Below, piece after piece: positions 1-5,306 of a DNA stretch of 11,173 bases (positions are counted from its first letter, which is position 1; each line of letters opens with the position of its first letter). A program made the position numbers and the translations under genes. The DNA lies in assembly GCA_041306075.1 (NCBI GenBank), contig JBFYKH010000067.1, forward strand, positions 1-11,173, written 5' to 3'. The notes below the pieces were generated by a model, which was not told the DNA's origin, ran no database searches, and saw nothing but the letters and a program-made list of their open reading frames with translations. The DNA is from JAHIYG01 sp041306075. GTDB taxonomy: Archaea > Altiarchaeota > Altiarchaeia > IMC4 > SCGC-AAA252-I15.

Positions 1-410
1 TCGATCTTGGCCTTTATCTGGGAGACCTGCTCCTGGCTTACCCTGTGGCGAGAAAGCACCATCAGCTTCAGCTTCAGCCCGCGGCCCCCGAAAGTGAGCT
101 CCCTCTTGTAGTCGAGCTTGAACGTCCGCTTCCTGACCTTGCTCCTCAGGTAACCGACCGGTATGAAGAACCTCTTGAAGCGCGTCACGGCCTTGTCGCC
201 CTTGACGTCGTAGACCTCGAACACGAGGTTCATGTAGTTCTTCGCCCGCTCGCTCGTGAGCTCCCCGAGGCTGATGTTGACGGTCCTGCCGATGAGCTTC
301 CCGGGCTCCGAGGCCACGGTCTCGCCTATCCCCTGGCCGTCGAAGTTCTCCGGGGCGAGTATCTGGTAGACCTTCTTGCTCTTCCATGAAGTGACAGTCT
401 TTGTTGCCAT
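1..410 (-). CDS. rps3ae: 30S ribosomal protein S3Ae (eS1), C-terminus cut by window edge
   Basis: Component of the small ribosomal subunit in Archaea and eukaryotes (eS1 family); it has no close bacterial orthologue. The gene reads leftward from an ATG at 410-408 and runs off the window after 136 codons; family members are about 200 residues, so roughly the last third is missing. Visible family features are the basic N-terminus (MATKTVTSWKSKKVYQILAP), the segment GKLIGRTVNISLGELT near residues 38-53, and basic stretches such as YLRSKVRKRTFKLDYKRELTF near 87-107. One base separates its start from the pcc1 stop, so it should be translated from the same mRNA as rps15 and pcc1. This neighbourhood is known from many archaeal genomes. 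Confidence 0.93.
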   Translation of the reverse strand, partial: MATKTVTSWKSKKVYQILAPENFDGQGIGETVASEPGKLIGRTVNISLGELTSERAKNYMNLVFEVYDVKGDKAVTRFKRFFIPVGYLRSKVRKRTFKLDYKRELTFGGRGLKLKLMVLSRHRVSQEQVSQIKAKI

Positions 411-411
411 C

Positions 412-630
412 CTATATCACGCTCTCCGCCGCCATCTGGCACCTCAGTAGGTCGTCGACCGTCGCAAGCAGCGTGGAAACCGAAGCGGCGTCTATCTCCG
501 ACACCACCCTCCCCCCCTCGGCGCGCGTCGCCACCCTCAGGGACTTGAGCGCCGCGTTGTCGGCCGTCAATGCGAGTGCCGCGGCCGCGGCGTCCGACGA
601 TTCCGTGACGAGCCTGGCATGGCAGTTCAT
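412..630 (-). CDS. pcc1: KEOPS complex subunit Pcc1 (72 aa)
   Basis: Pcc1 is the small dimerising subunit of KEOPS, which with Kae1, Bud32 and Cgi121 makes the t6A modification at A37 of ANN-decoding tRNAs in the cytoplasm. Family features seen: an N-terminal beta strand (MNCHARLVTE), the LTADNAALKSLRV segment near residues 21-33 (family pattern 'PDN' followed by a hydrophobic strand), and the C-terminal helix SVSTLLATVDDLLRCQMAAE at about 50-69, where 'STLLATIDDLL' is the signature. Length is normal (about 70-85 aa). Its ATG overlaps the rps15 TGA by 4 nt (ATGA), and its stop lies 1 nt before the rps3ae start, which points to translational coupling. The link with rps15 and rps3ae is conserved in Archaea and strengthens the call. 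Confidence 0.85.
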   Translation of the reverse strand: MNCHARLVTESSDAAAAALALTADNAALKSLRVATRAEGGRVVSEIDAASVSTLLATVDDLLRCQMAAESVI

Positions 631-1085
631 TTTGACACCAAGAGCCTCGCCTTCTCCGAGTCGTACCTCCAGTCCTCGGGCAGCTTGCCCGAGCCGATGT
701 AGTACTTGACGAGCCTCCTAATCTTGGATTCCATGAGGTGGAGGGCGCGCCTGTTGTGGTTGTCCTTCCTGTGCTTGTCCGTGTGCACCCTCAAGGCGAC
801 CGACTTGTTTATCAGGTTCTGCAGGTCCTCGGGCAGCTTCAGCGCGAGGTTGTTCTTCGCAAGGACGTGCTGCATCTTCATGCCCATTATCGGCCTCACG
901 TCGGGTATGCCGTACTGGTCCCTGAGTATCGTGCCGACCCTGCTCGGGTTGTTGCCTTCCTTCGTGAGCTTCACAATCAGCTCCTCGACGTCCTGGGGGC
1001 CGTATGTGACCCATTCCGGGACGCCCTGCCTCTCGGGCTTCTTGGACTTTGATTTACCGCCTTTGCGGGAGTGCATCCTTGCCAT
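627..1085 (-). CDS. rps15: 30S ribosomal protein S15 (uS15, archaeal form)
   Basis: S15 binds the central domain of 16S rRNA in the small subunit. The 152-aa product has the archaeal/eukaryotic N-terminal extension (MARMHSRKGGKSKSKKPERQ, rich in K and R) followed by the S15 core. Recognisable pieces: PEWVTYGPQDVEELIVKL (about 23-40), the archaeal GNNPSRVGTILRDQYGIPDV block (about 44-63), and the uS15 core RVHTDKHRKDNHNRRALHLM around 99-118. The start is the ATG at 1085-1083, preceded by a GAAGG purine patch. First gene of the rps15-pcc1-rps3ae operon. Unlike most genes here it has room for a leader of about 60-80 nt. Function is secure by homology. Confidence 0.96.
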   Translation of the reverse strand: MARMHSRKGGKSKSKKPERQGVPEWVTYGPQDVEELIVKLTKEGNNPSRVGTILRDQYGIPDVRPIMGMKMQHVLAKNNLALKLPEDLQNLINKSVALRVHTDKHRKDNHNRRALHLMESKIRRLVKYYIGSGKLPEDWRYDSEKARLLVSK

Positions 1086-1163
1086 CTTGAACCTTCAACA
1101 ATATTCTCAATGCTTGTCTTGGCGCGGACGAGACGAATCCCGTGCCGCCCGAGAAAACGAGCG

Positions 1164-1196
1164 TAGATATAGATAGAAGGCACACGGGTATAAAAA
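1164..1196 (-). promoter_or_regulatory. TATA-like elements for the rps15 operon
   Basis: Two AT-rich elements lie in the 115-nt gap between recJ and rps15. On the minus strand they read TTTTTATA (1196-1189) and TATCTATATCTA (1175-1164). With initiation about 25 nt downstream they would give leaders of roughly 80 or 60 nt, longer than for the other genes here. Which one is used cannot be decided from sequence. I found no convincing leader hairpin. Confidence 0.5.
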
Positions 1197-1200
1197 CGCG

Positions 1201-2604
1201 TCAGCCCTGCCGCTGCCGGCCGAACGCATCGTCCACGCACCTGACGAAGTCGTCCCTCCTGTCCTTAGGCACCCTCGCGCCCGCCGCTATGTCGTGGCCG
1301 CCGCCTTCGCCGCCGCACTTCTTCGAGCACTCCCGCATCGCGTTGCCGAGGTGTATTCCCCGGCGCACGAGCCCCCAGTTGGCGCGGGCGCTCACCTTCA
1401 GGAAGCCCTCGTCGTTCGCGTCCTGCGCGAAAGCGAGTATCGGCTTGTCCGGCGGTATTATCCTCGCGCCATAAGCCATCCCGGCGACGACGCCGACTAT
1501 GCTCTCCTTGATTACGCCCTCGCTGTCGAAGAACCTGAGGTTCCGCATGTCCCGCGTCCCCTTCTCGTTGAGGTACTCTATACCCTCAGCCAGCTGCCGC
1601 CGGTGCTTCTCAAGGAGCGACTTCGCATGCTTCCACGCCTGACCCCGCTCCCCGAGGCACACCCTCACGCCCACGTCCGGCTCCTCATGGCGGCCGCATG
1701 CGTTGAGGACGGTCGCGTACTCCTTGGCGTCCCTGAGCTCGCTCCTCTTCTCCTCATGGGTGAGGGTGTAGACCTCCCCGTACATTCCGTGGATGATGTA
1801 GTCTGGCGTGTTGTAGTCGACGAGCCTCATGTAGATTGCGCTGTTCAGCCTCTCCCTCTCCCCCGGGTCCAGGTCCACGTAGGAACGCCACCGTCCGCCG
1901 TCCTTGAGCGCTATGCCCTGCGACTCGATGAACTGGCCGCACGCCGCCTGGTTGCCGGTCAGCCCCGGGATGATAGGCTCCGACGAGTAGGTGAGCATCT
2001 GCACGAGCGTCCTCGACTGCCTGCCGAAGAGGCGGATGTCCTTCTCCACCTCAAGGAGGCCCTGCGAGACCGCTTCTTCGGCTATGAGCCTGTTTATCGA
2101 CGAGAGGGCTCCGCCCGAATCTTGCATGTCCCCGACCGCGCCGACGATTGCCACATGCGCCATGGAAGTCCTTCCGAGCGCCCTGGCGACTAGATACGCC
2201 ATCCCGGCGCCGCTCACGTCCGAGCCGCCGTTGTACCCGTACCCGGAGGGGTTAATCTGCCTGCCGTACTCCATCTCCGGCGGATGATGGTCTATGACGA
2301 AGTAGCCTTCGACGCCGTGCTCCCTTAGGAGGCTGTGGTGGCCACTGCCGAAGTCGGTGAGCACCAGCGTCTTCCCCCCGTGCTCGCGTATCCTCTCCAC
2401 AGTGACGGAGTCTATCTGCTTCATGCACGAGTACTCCACCCTCTTGCCGAGGCTCCTCAAGAGGTCTACGGTCACAGCGCAGCTTGTGATGCCGTCCGCG
2501 TCATGGTGGCTGAGCACGAAGAAGTCGTCGAAGCCGGATAGCTCATCGGCGAAGGCCTTCAAACCGGCCCTGAATCCGCCGCTGAGAACGTCCGGCCCGT
2601 CCAT
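1201..2604 (-). CDS. recJ: Archaeal RecJ-like DHH nuclease (GAN/RecJ family)
   Basis: The 467-aa protein belongs to the DHH/DHHA1 phosphoesterases. Motif I is SHHDADG at residues 32-38 (catalytic D35 and D37), motif II is D84 in TDFGSG, motif III is DHHPPE at 105-110, and the DHHA1 glycine-rich substrate motif is GGGHDIAAGA at 434-443. All key metal ligands appear present, so an active nuclease is expected. Archaeal members include GAN, a nuclease associated with GINS and the Cdc45/MCM replisome, and RecJ homologues acting on RNA ends; sequence alone does not separate these. A recJ-like gene beside rps15 is a recurrent archaeal arrangement. The ATG at 2604 sits about 28 nt from a TATA box, so the mRNA is probably leaderless. 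Cytoplasmic; no signal peptide. Confidence 0.9.
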   Translation of the reverse strand: MDGPDVLSGGFRAGLKAFADELSGFDDFFVLSHHDADGITSCAVTVDLLRSLGKRVEYSCMKQIDSVTVERIREHGGKTLVLTDFGSGHHSLLREHGVEGYFVIDHHPPEMEYGRQINPSGYGYNGGSDVSGAGMAYLVARALGRTSMAHVAIVGAVGDMQDSGGALSSINRLIAEEAVSQGLLEVEKDIRLFGRQSRTLVQMLTYSSEPIIPGLTGNQAACGQFIESQGIALKDGGRWRSYVDLDPGERERLNSAIYMRLVDYNTPDYIIHGMYGEVYTLTHEEKRSELRDAKEYATVLNACGRHEEPDVGVRVCLGERGQAWKHAKSLLEKHRRQLAEGIEYLNEKGTRDMRNLRFFDSEGVIKESIVGVVAGMAYGARIIPPDKPILAFAQDANDEGFLKVSARANWGLVRRGIHLGNAMRECSKKCGGEGGGHDIAAGARVPKDRRDDFVRCVDDAFGRQRQG

Positions 2605-2628
2605 GACGTATGGCTTAGGGAGGGACCC

Positions 2629-2634
2629 TATAAA
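2629..2634 (-). promoter_or_regulatory. TATA box for recJ (leaderless)
   Basis: Minus strand reads GTGATTTATAGG, with TTTATA at 2634-2629, centred about 28 nt upstream of the recJ ATG. The upstream gene ends with TGA at 2637-2635, so the box begins just after that stop. Confidence 0.65.
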
Positions 2635-3204
2635 TCACGCCGCCCTCGCCGCCAGCGCCCTCCCAATCCCGTCCATCCAGGAGTCCCTGTCCTCCACGAA
2701 CAGCAGGGCCTCGCAGTACTGGTGCTTCACGTCGATGAACCTGACATTGATGCCGCCCTGTTTGGCCCCGAAGTCCGATATCCTATCCAATGGTATGAAC
2801 ATCACGGATTCGCCGCTGCCCGGCTTCTCGGCGACGACGCCCAGGCTGGTGAGATACAGCGTGGCCTTAAGGGGCTGCAACGCCACATCCTTGTCCCCCA
2901 CCGAGGCCATGACGATATACGTCCTCGCCCCCTCGGACTTCAAGCGCACCTCCTCGCCGTCGAAGAACGAGAGAACCCTCTCCTGGTTCAGGCTCCTCCA
3001 CAGGAAATTGACGGTGACTACCCCCGCAGCCACACCCAAGACCTCCAAGAGGACGTCCATGGTCGACGAAGAACCGAGAAAATAGAAGACGACGACTACG
3101 CCCACCAGGGCGGCGATAACCATGTAACCGAGCACGCTGCCGACCATCCGGTCGACGAACCCGGGCTTCGGCGAAATCCTAGCCCAGAACGCCCTCAGAT
3201 CCAT
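2635..3204 (-). CDS. Two-span membrane protein with PH/GRAM-like C-terminal domain
   Basis: The 189-aa protein has a short basic N-terminus (RAFWARISPKPGF), a hydrophobic span at about 23-43, a second at about 51-68, and a soluble C-terminal part (about 75-185). That part alternates short beta strands and ends in a helix: GEEVRLKSEGARTYIV, ATLYLTSLGVVAEK, SVMFIPLDRISDF, INVRFIDVK, YCEALLFVEDRDSWMDGIGRAL. The pattern (strand, 'LYLTSLGVV', 'IPLDRISDF', then an 'F..DRDSWMDGI' helix) resembles PH/GRAM-like domains on small prokaryotic membrane proteins. Role unknown; a membrane-anchored ligand- or lipid-sensing module is inference. It lies 5 nt after the stop of the upstream membrane gene but has its own TATA box inside that gene's last codons. 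Confidence 0.7.
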   Translation of the reverse strand: MDLRAFWARISPKPGFVDRMVGSVLGYMVIAALVGVVVVFYFLGSSSTMDVLLEVLGVAAGVVTVNFLWRSLNQERVLSFFDGEEVRLKSEGARTYIVMASVGDKDVALQPLKATLYLTSLGVVAEKPGSGESVMFIPLDRISDFGAKQGGINVRFIDVKHQYCEALLFVEDRDSWMDGIGRALAARAA

Positions 3205-3209
3205 CGTAA

Positions 3210-3509
3210 CTATTTAGCCGGCGAAATATAAACCCGCCCCGAGCGCAGCCTCCAAACGGCAAAACCCCCGGCCGTCACCGCCAGGACGACAAGCCACGTA
3301 GAGGAGCCGGTCACCGCGACGCTGACGTTCTTCGCCAGAAAGAGCATGACAAGCTGAGGCAGAAGGCCGAACACCAGCCCGAGACCCAGCCTCTCAGCCC
3401 ACGTCAACTCATCAACCCTCGGAAAAGCGGCGAACGTCACGGCAATGCCGGGCACCAATAGAGCCGCCAATATCAGCCCCGTACCGGAAACGATGGCGTA
3501 AACGTCCAT
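3210..3509 (-). CDS. Small three-span membrane protein, DUF1616-like N-terminal region
   Basis: The 99-aa product has hydrophobic spans at about 5-27, 41-59 and 70-88 and a short basic tail. The segment LLVPGIAVTFAAFPRVDELT followed by WAERLGLGLVFGLLPQL (about 17-53) resembles the start of archaeal DUF1616 membrane proteins (PGxALxxxLFP, a short loop, then an 'ER' at the head of the next helix). DUF1616 proteins are usually much longer, so this is either a stand-alone short relative or a trimmed one. Function unknown. The ATG at 3509 has a TATA-like AT-rich element about 31 nt upstream. Assignment to DUF1616 is tentative; the membrane topology is clear. Confidence 0.65.
   Translation of the reverse strand: MDVYAIVSGTGLILAALLVPGIAVTFAAFPRVDELTWAERLGLGLVFGLLPQLVMLFLAKNVSVAVTGSSTWLVVLAVTAGGFAVWRLRSGRVYISPAK
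3224..3232 (-). promoter_or_regulatory. TATA box inside the 3' end of the upstream gene
   Basis: Minus strand reads GTTTATATTTC at 3233-3223. The centre is about 25 nt upstream of the ATG at 3204, as expected for a leaderless transcript. The box overlaps the last codons of the 99-aa membrane gene. Confidence 0.6.
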
Positions 3510-3536
3510 ACTATCGAAAATATCATCGACTACGCG

Positions 3537-3544
3537 AATAAAAA
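3537..3544 (-). promoter_or_regulatory. TATA-like element for the DUF1616-like gene
   Basis: Minus strand TTTTTATT at 3544-3537, centred about 31 nt upstream of the ATG at 3509. It directly adjoins the end of the tRNA-derived repeat array, so the last, truncated repeat stops at this promoter. Confidence 0.5.
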
Positions 3545-3626
3545 CGCCAGCTTCTGTGGAAGCCGTCGTTAGTTTCGCGTCTTTTTCCGGCCGCGCTTTT
3601 TCCGAGCGCAGGCGAGGAAAAAGGGT

Positions 3627-3707
3627 GGGCCGGGAGCGAGATCATTCAAAACTGCTTTGCAGTTTTGATGCGTCGGCTTCTGTGGAAGCCGTCGTTGAAC
3701 TCGCGCC
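3627..3707 (-). repeat. tRNA-His-derived unit A with 52-nt insert
   Basis: On the minus strand: GGCGCGAG TTCAA, a 52-nt insert (3694-3643), then AT CTCGC TCCCGGCCC. GCGAG/CTCGC is the tRNA-His T-stem and the insert splits the T-loop between positions 58 and 59. The insert folds into hairpin 1 (CGGCTTC/GAAGCCG, 4-nt loop) and hairpin 2 (CAAAACTGC/GCAGTTTTG, 3-nt loop, extended by CAT/ATG). Followed by CACCC and T5 (3622-3618), as after the true tRNA. The 5' acceptor strand, D-arm and anticodon arm are absent. Function unknown. Confidence 0.85.
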
Positions 3708-3773
3708 TAACTTGTCGGTAGTCCTTGGCTGTAACTTTCTGTTTCTTCGTGGGGGTGGGTCAGGATTAACCTA

Positions 3774-3808
3774 AAACTGGGGAGGGGGCGAAGCCCCCTC
3801 CGCGGTTT
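3774..3808. repeat. Perfect 9-bp GC hairpin with GAA triloop
   Basis: GGAGGGGGC (3781-3789), loop GAA (3790-3792), GCCCCCTCC (3793-3801), with outer AAAC/GTTT pairing (3774-3777 with 3805-3808) around a 3x3 internal loop. The core GC-GAA-GC is the known very stable DNA mini-hairpin motif. It directly adjoins the 3' end of unit B. It could serve as an RNA terminator-like stem, but no T-tract follows on either strand. Confidence 0.7.
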
Positions 3809-3889
3809 GGGCCGGGAGCGAGATCATTCAAAACTGCTTTGCAGTTTTGATGCGCCGGCTTCTGTGGAAGCCGCCGTTGAACTCGCGCC
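3809..3889 (-). repeat. tRNA-His-derived unit B with 52-nt insert
   Basis: Same architecture as unit A, with only two differences in the 52-nt insert (3876-3825). Those two changes fall at the two facing mismatch positions of hairpin 1 (T and T in unit A, C and C here, plus strand). Just upstream on the minus strand, CCGGG abuts GCGAG and can pair with the CCCGG of the acceptor strand, giving a minihelix-like 5+5 bp stem with one mismatch. Followed by the GAA-triloop hairpin rather than a T-tract. Confidence 0.85.
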
Positions 3890-3915
3890 CGGTCGCGTTA
3901 CCCCAAAAAGACGTT

Positions 3916-4007
3916 GGGCCGGGAGCGAGATCGCTCAAAACAGCATTCGCGGTTTTGGCGCGCCGGCTTCTTCGAAGCCGTCGTTGAACTCGCGTCGTTT
4001 TCCGGCC
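3916..4007 (-). repeat. tRNA-His-derived unit C, minihelix-like, with 52-nt insert
   Basis: Closest to tRNA-His. Minus strand order: GGCCGG (4007-4002), an 8-nt linker, GCGAG TTCAA, a 52-nt insert (3983-3932), AT CTCGC TC CCGGCC. The GGCCGG/CCGGCC pairing mimics the acceptor stem, so the unit could fold as an acceptor plus T-arm minihelix lacking D and anticodon arms. Insert length equals units A and B although about 15 bases differ. Its outer stem is CGC/GCG where A and B have CAT/ATG, a paired change. Its hairpin 1 has a 3-nt loop; hairpin 2 has a 4-nt loop and one mismatch. A T5 follows about 9 nt after the acceptor strand. Confidence 0.85.
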
Positions 4008-4032
4008 GCGCTTTTTCAGAGTGCAGGCGAGG

Positions 4033-4037
4033 AAAAA
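4033..4037 (-). terminator. T5 tract after tRNA-His
   Basis: Minus strand reads CCCTTTTTCC just downstream of the tRNA 3' end. Short T-runs terminate archaeal RNA polymerase, so this is the likely end of the tRNA-His transcript. Read-through would enter the repeat array. The same tract is duplicated after unit A at 3618-3622. Confidence 0.55.
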
Positions 4038-4042
4038 GGGTG

Positions 4043-4137
4043 GGCCGGGAGCGAGATTTGAACTCGCGTCGCCGGATTGCCGCAGCAACCGGTACCTCCA
4101 CAGTCCAGAAGGATAACCAGACTACCCTATCCCGGCC
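4043..4137 (-). tRNA. trnH: tRNA-His (GUG) with 20-nt intron
   Basis: Minus strand. G-1 is encoded (4137) and faces C73 (4043), the tRNA-His identity pair. Acceptor GCCGGGA/TCCCGGC; D-arm with G18-G19; anticodon stem CTGGA/TCCGG (4108-4104 and 4076-4072); anticodon GTG at 4101-4099; T-stem GCGAG/CTCGC; T-loop TTCAAAT. The intron is 4097-4078, after position 37. It fits a bulge-helix-bulge site: bulges GG^A and CA^A, with the 4-bp helix CTGT/GCGG (two G-U pairs) between them, so tRNA splicing endonuclease should cut it. No CCA is encoded. Variable loop is 4 nt. The T-arm and acceptor are copied three times downstream. Confidence 0.95.
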
Positions 4138-4169
4138 ATACTATGGGTATCCTATTAGCGCGTTACCCG

Positions 4170-4176
4170 AATATAA
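4170..4176 (-). promoter_or_regulatory. TATA box for tRNA-His
   Basis: Minus strand GGTTATATTCGG, with TTATATT at 4176-4170, centred about 36 nt upstream of the tRNA. This predicts a 5' leader of about 10 nt, to be removed by RNase P. It lies just after the DUF1805 stop codon. Confidence 0.65.
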
Positions 4177-4179
4177 CCT

Positions 4180-4437
4180 TTATGACATCAGCTTCAGGGC
4201 TTCCTCGCCGGTCAGCCCAGCCCTGACGCCGAGTTCCTTCGCCGCCTTCGTGGCGGCCTTCACCTTAGCCTTCAGGGCGTCATCGGCCGACGACACGCCC
4301 GCCACGACAGCAGCCGCATCGCCGAACCCCTCCGCAGCCTCAAGGTTCAGGTAGCCGCACATCAGGTACCCCCTCGCGGCCTTTATGACGACGAGGCTCC
4401 TGCCCTGCAGGGGTATGACGTGCGACTCCCAGTTCAA
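4180..4437 (-). CDS. DUF1805 family protein (85 aa)
   Basis: Small cytoplasmic alpha/beta protein. Family hallmarks are the start HVIPLQGRSLVVIKAARGYLMCGYLN (about 6-31, with the signature 'K..RGYLMCGYL'), then EGFGDAAAVVAGVSSADDALKAKV near 36-59, and the C-terminal GVRAGLTGEEALKLM at 70-84. DUF1805 occurs in Archaea and Firmicutes (YunC group); no established reaction is known to me. I place the start at TTG 4437-4435, which overlaps the argB TGA by 4 nt (TTGA) and has GGTGAGG a few bases upstream as a ribosome-binding site; no in-frame ATG gives a better protein. The coupling suggests co-expression with argB, but no functional link follows from that. Confidence 0.82.
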   Translation of the reverse strand: MNWESHVIPLQGRSLVVIKAARGYLMCGYLNLEAAEGFGDAAAVVAGVSSADDALKAKVKAATKAAKELGVRAGLTGEEALKLMS

Positions 4438-5282
4438 TCCCTCACCCTCCTGAGCGTTATCATCGTGCCCGTGCCCGTGCTCGTGAGAATCTCCTCGAGC
4501 ACCGCATGCCTCGACGCCTTCACGATGTGCGTCCTCGCGACGCCGCCCTTCAGCGCCCGTATGCAGCCCTCGACCTTCGGAATCATCCCCCCCGATATCG
4601 TCTTGTTGGCGAGGAGCCTGGAGACGTCGCCGGCACTCAGCCTCTTAATGAGGCTCTTCCTCCCGTCGAGGACCCCGTCGACGTTAGTCAGGACTATCAG
4701 CTTGCTGGCATTCAACGCTATCGCAAGCTCCGCGGCCGCGGTGTCGGCGTTGATGTTCAGGGAGCTTCCGTCCGGGCCGAAGCCTATCGGCGAGACCACC
4801 GGTATGTACCCCCCGTTCAGCTGGGTCAAGACGACTCCCGGATTAACCCTTCTGATTTCCCCGACGAGCCCGAGGTCGACGCCCCCCCTCTTCTTCACAG
4901 CCTCGAAGAGGCGGCCGCTCTTGCCGGAAAGACCCACGGACGTCCCGCCGCTCCTGTTAATCCTCGAGACCAGGTCCTGCTTCACCTTACCTGTCATCAC
5001 CATCTCGACTATGTCCATGGTCTCCTGGTCCGTGACCCTGAGGCCCTTGATGAACGTCGGCTTCTTCCCGAACCTCTCCATCGCCTCCGATATCTCCACC
5101 CCGCCGCCGTGGACGACGGCGGCCTTGATGTCGAGGGCCGAGAGCAGTATCAGGTCCTGGGCGACGGAGTCCACGACCTCCTTGTCGAGGAGCGCCTCCC
5201 CCCCGATTTTGATGACGAATATCTCGCCTGCAAACTTCCTAATGTAGCCTATCGCGTCAACCAGGACTTCCGACGTGTTCAT
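4434..5282 (-). CDS. argB: Acetylglutamate kinase (ArgB) or LysZ-type kinase
   Basis: Amino acid kinase family, 282 aa. ArgB phosphorylates N-acetylglutamate with ATP, the second step of arginine synthesis; the homologue LysZ acts on LysW-bound aminoadipate or glutamate. Motifs: VIKIGGEAL at 23-31 (K25, ATP phosphates); HGGGVEIS at 58-65; GLRVTDQETMDIVEMVMTG at 80-98 (R82, substrate carboxylate); NINADTAAAELA at 176-187 (N178, D180); LTNVDGVLD at 197-205; SGGMIPKVEG at 229-238 (K235). An extra N-terminal helix (SEVLVDAIGYIRKF) and the length favour ArgB. Residue 62 is Val where the motif is usually HGGGP. No other arg or lys gene is nearby to decide the substrate. Leaderless ATG; first gene of a two-gene operon. 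Confidence 0.88.
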   Translation of the reverse strand: MNTSEVLVDAIGYIRKFAGEIFVIKIGGEALLDKEVVDSVAQDLILLSALDIKAAVVHGGGVEISEAMERFGKKPTFIKGLRVTDQETMDIVEMVMTGKVKQDLVSRINRSGGTSVGLSGKSGRLFEAVKKRGGVDLGLVGEIRRVNPGVVLTQLNGGYIPVVSPIGFGPDGSSLNINADTAAAELAIALNASKLIVLTNVDGVLDGRKSLIKRLSAGDVSRLLANKTISGGMIPKVEGCIRALKGGVARTHIVKASRHAVLEEILTSTGTGTMITLRRVRD

Positions 5283-5306
5283 CAGAGAAAGGATTAAACC
5301 CGGCAG

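Larger units (their letters stand above)
3546..4042 (-). repeat. Array of tRNA-His-derived units with hairpin inserts (no gene)
   Basis: About 500 nt without a credible gene. It holds three units (listed separately) that repeat the T-arm plus 3' acceptor strand of the neighbouring tRNA-His, and a truncated fourth at 3546-3600. The segment 3546-3642 is a near copy of 3962-4056, including the T5 tract and flanking sequence that follow the true tRNA. Spacing between the repeated tRNA 3' ends is irregular (182, 107 and 126-127 nt), unlike a CRISPR. Between units lie a separate 9-bp GC hairpin and non-repeated linkers. I see no TATA box on the minus strand inside the array; if transcribed, it would be by read-through from tRNA-His. 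Confidence 0.85.

Noticed and set aside
1294..2193. A 299-codon open frame on the plus strand, opposite recJ.
   Set aside because: It is antisense to a well-supported nuclease gene with intact motifs. Long antisense frames are expected at this GC content, and the translation is low-complexity (Val, Leu, Arg, Pro) without a recognisable domain.
3627..3996. Units A-C as full tRNA genes with T-loop introns.
   Set aside because: D-arm and anticodon arm are missing from all three, so no functional tRNA can form. A trans-spliced 3' half is possible in principle, but no matching 5' half is visible.
3546..4056. CRISPR-like array.
   Set aside because: Units are long, structured and tRNA-related. Spacing is irregular and there are no uniform unique spacers or cas genes.
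3556..4354. Several frames of 67-146 codons in the tRNA-derived repeat array, with repeated peptides such as GRERDHSKLLCSF.
   Set aside because: The repeated peptides are only translations of the T-arm and hairpin sequence. They run into tRNA-His and differ in frame between units, and no start has a supporting promoter.
4420..5297. Two overlapping plus-strand frames of 263-275 codons opposite argB.
   Set aside because: Both are shadows of ArgB, which has all family motifs. Neither translation shows a domain.
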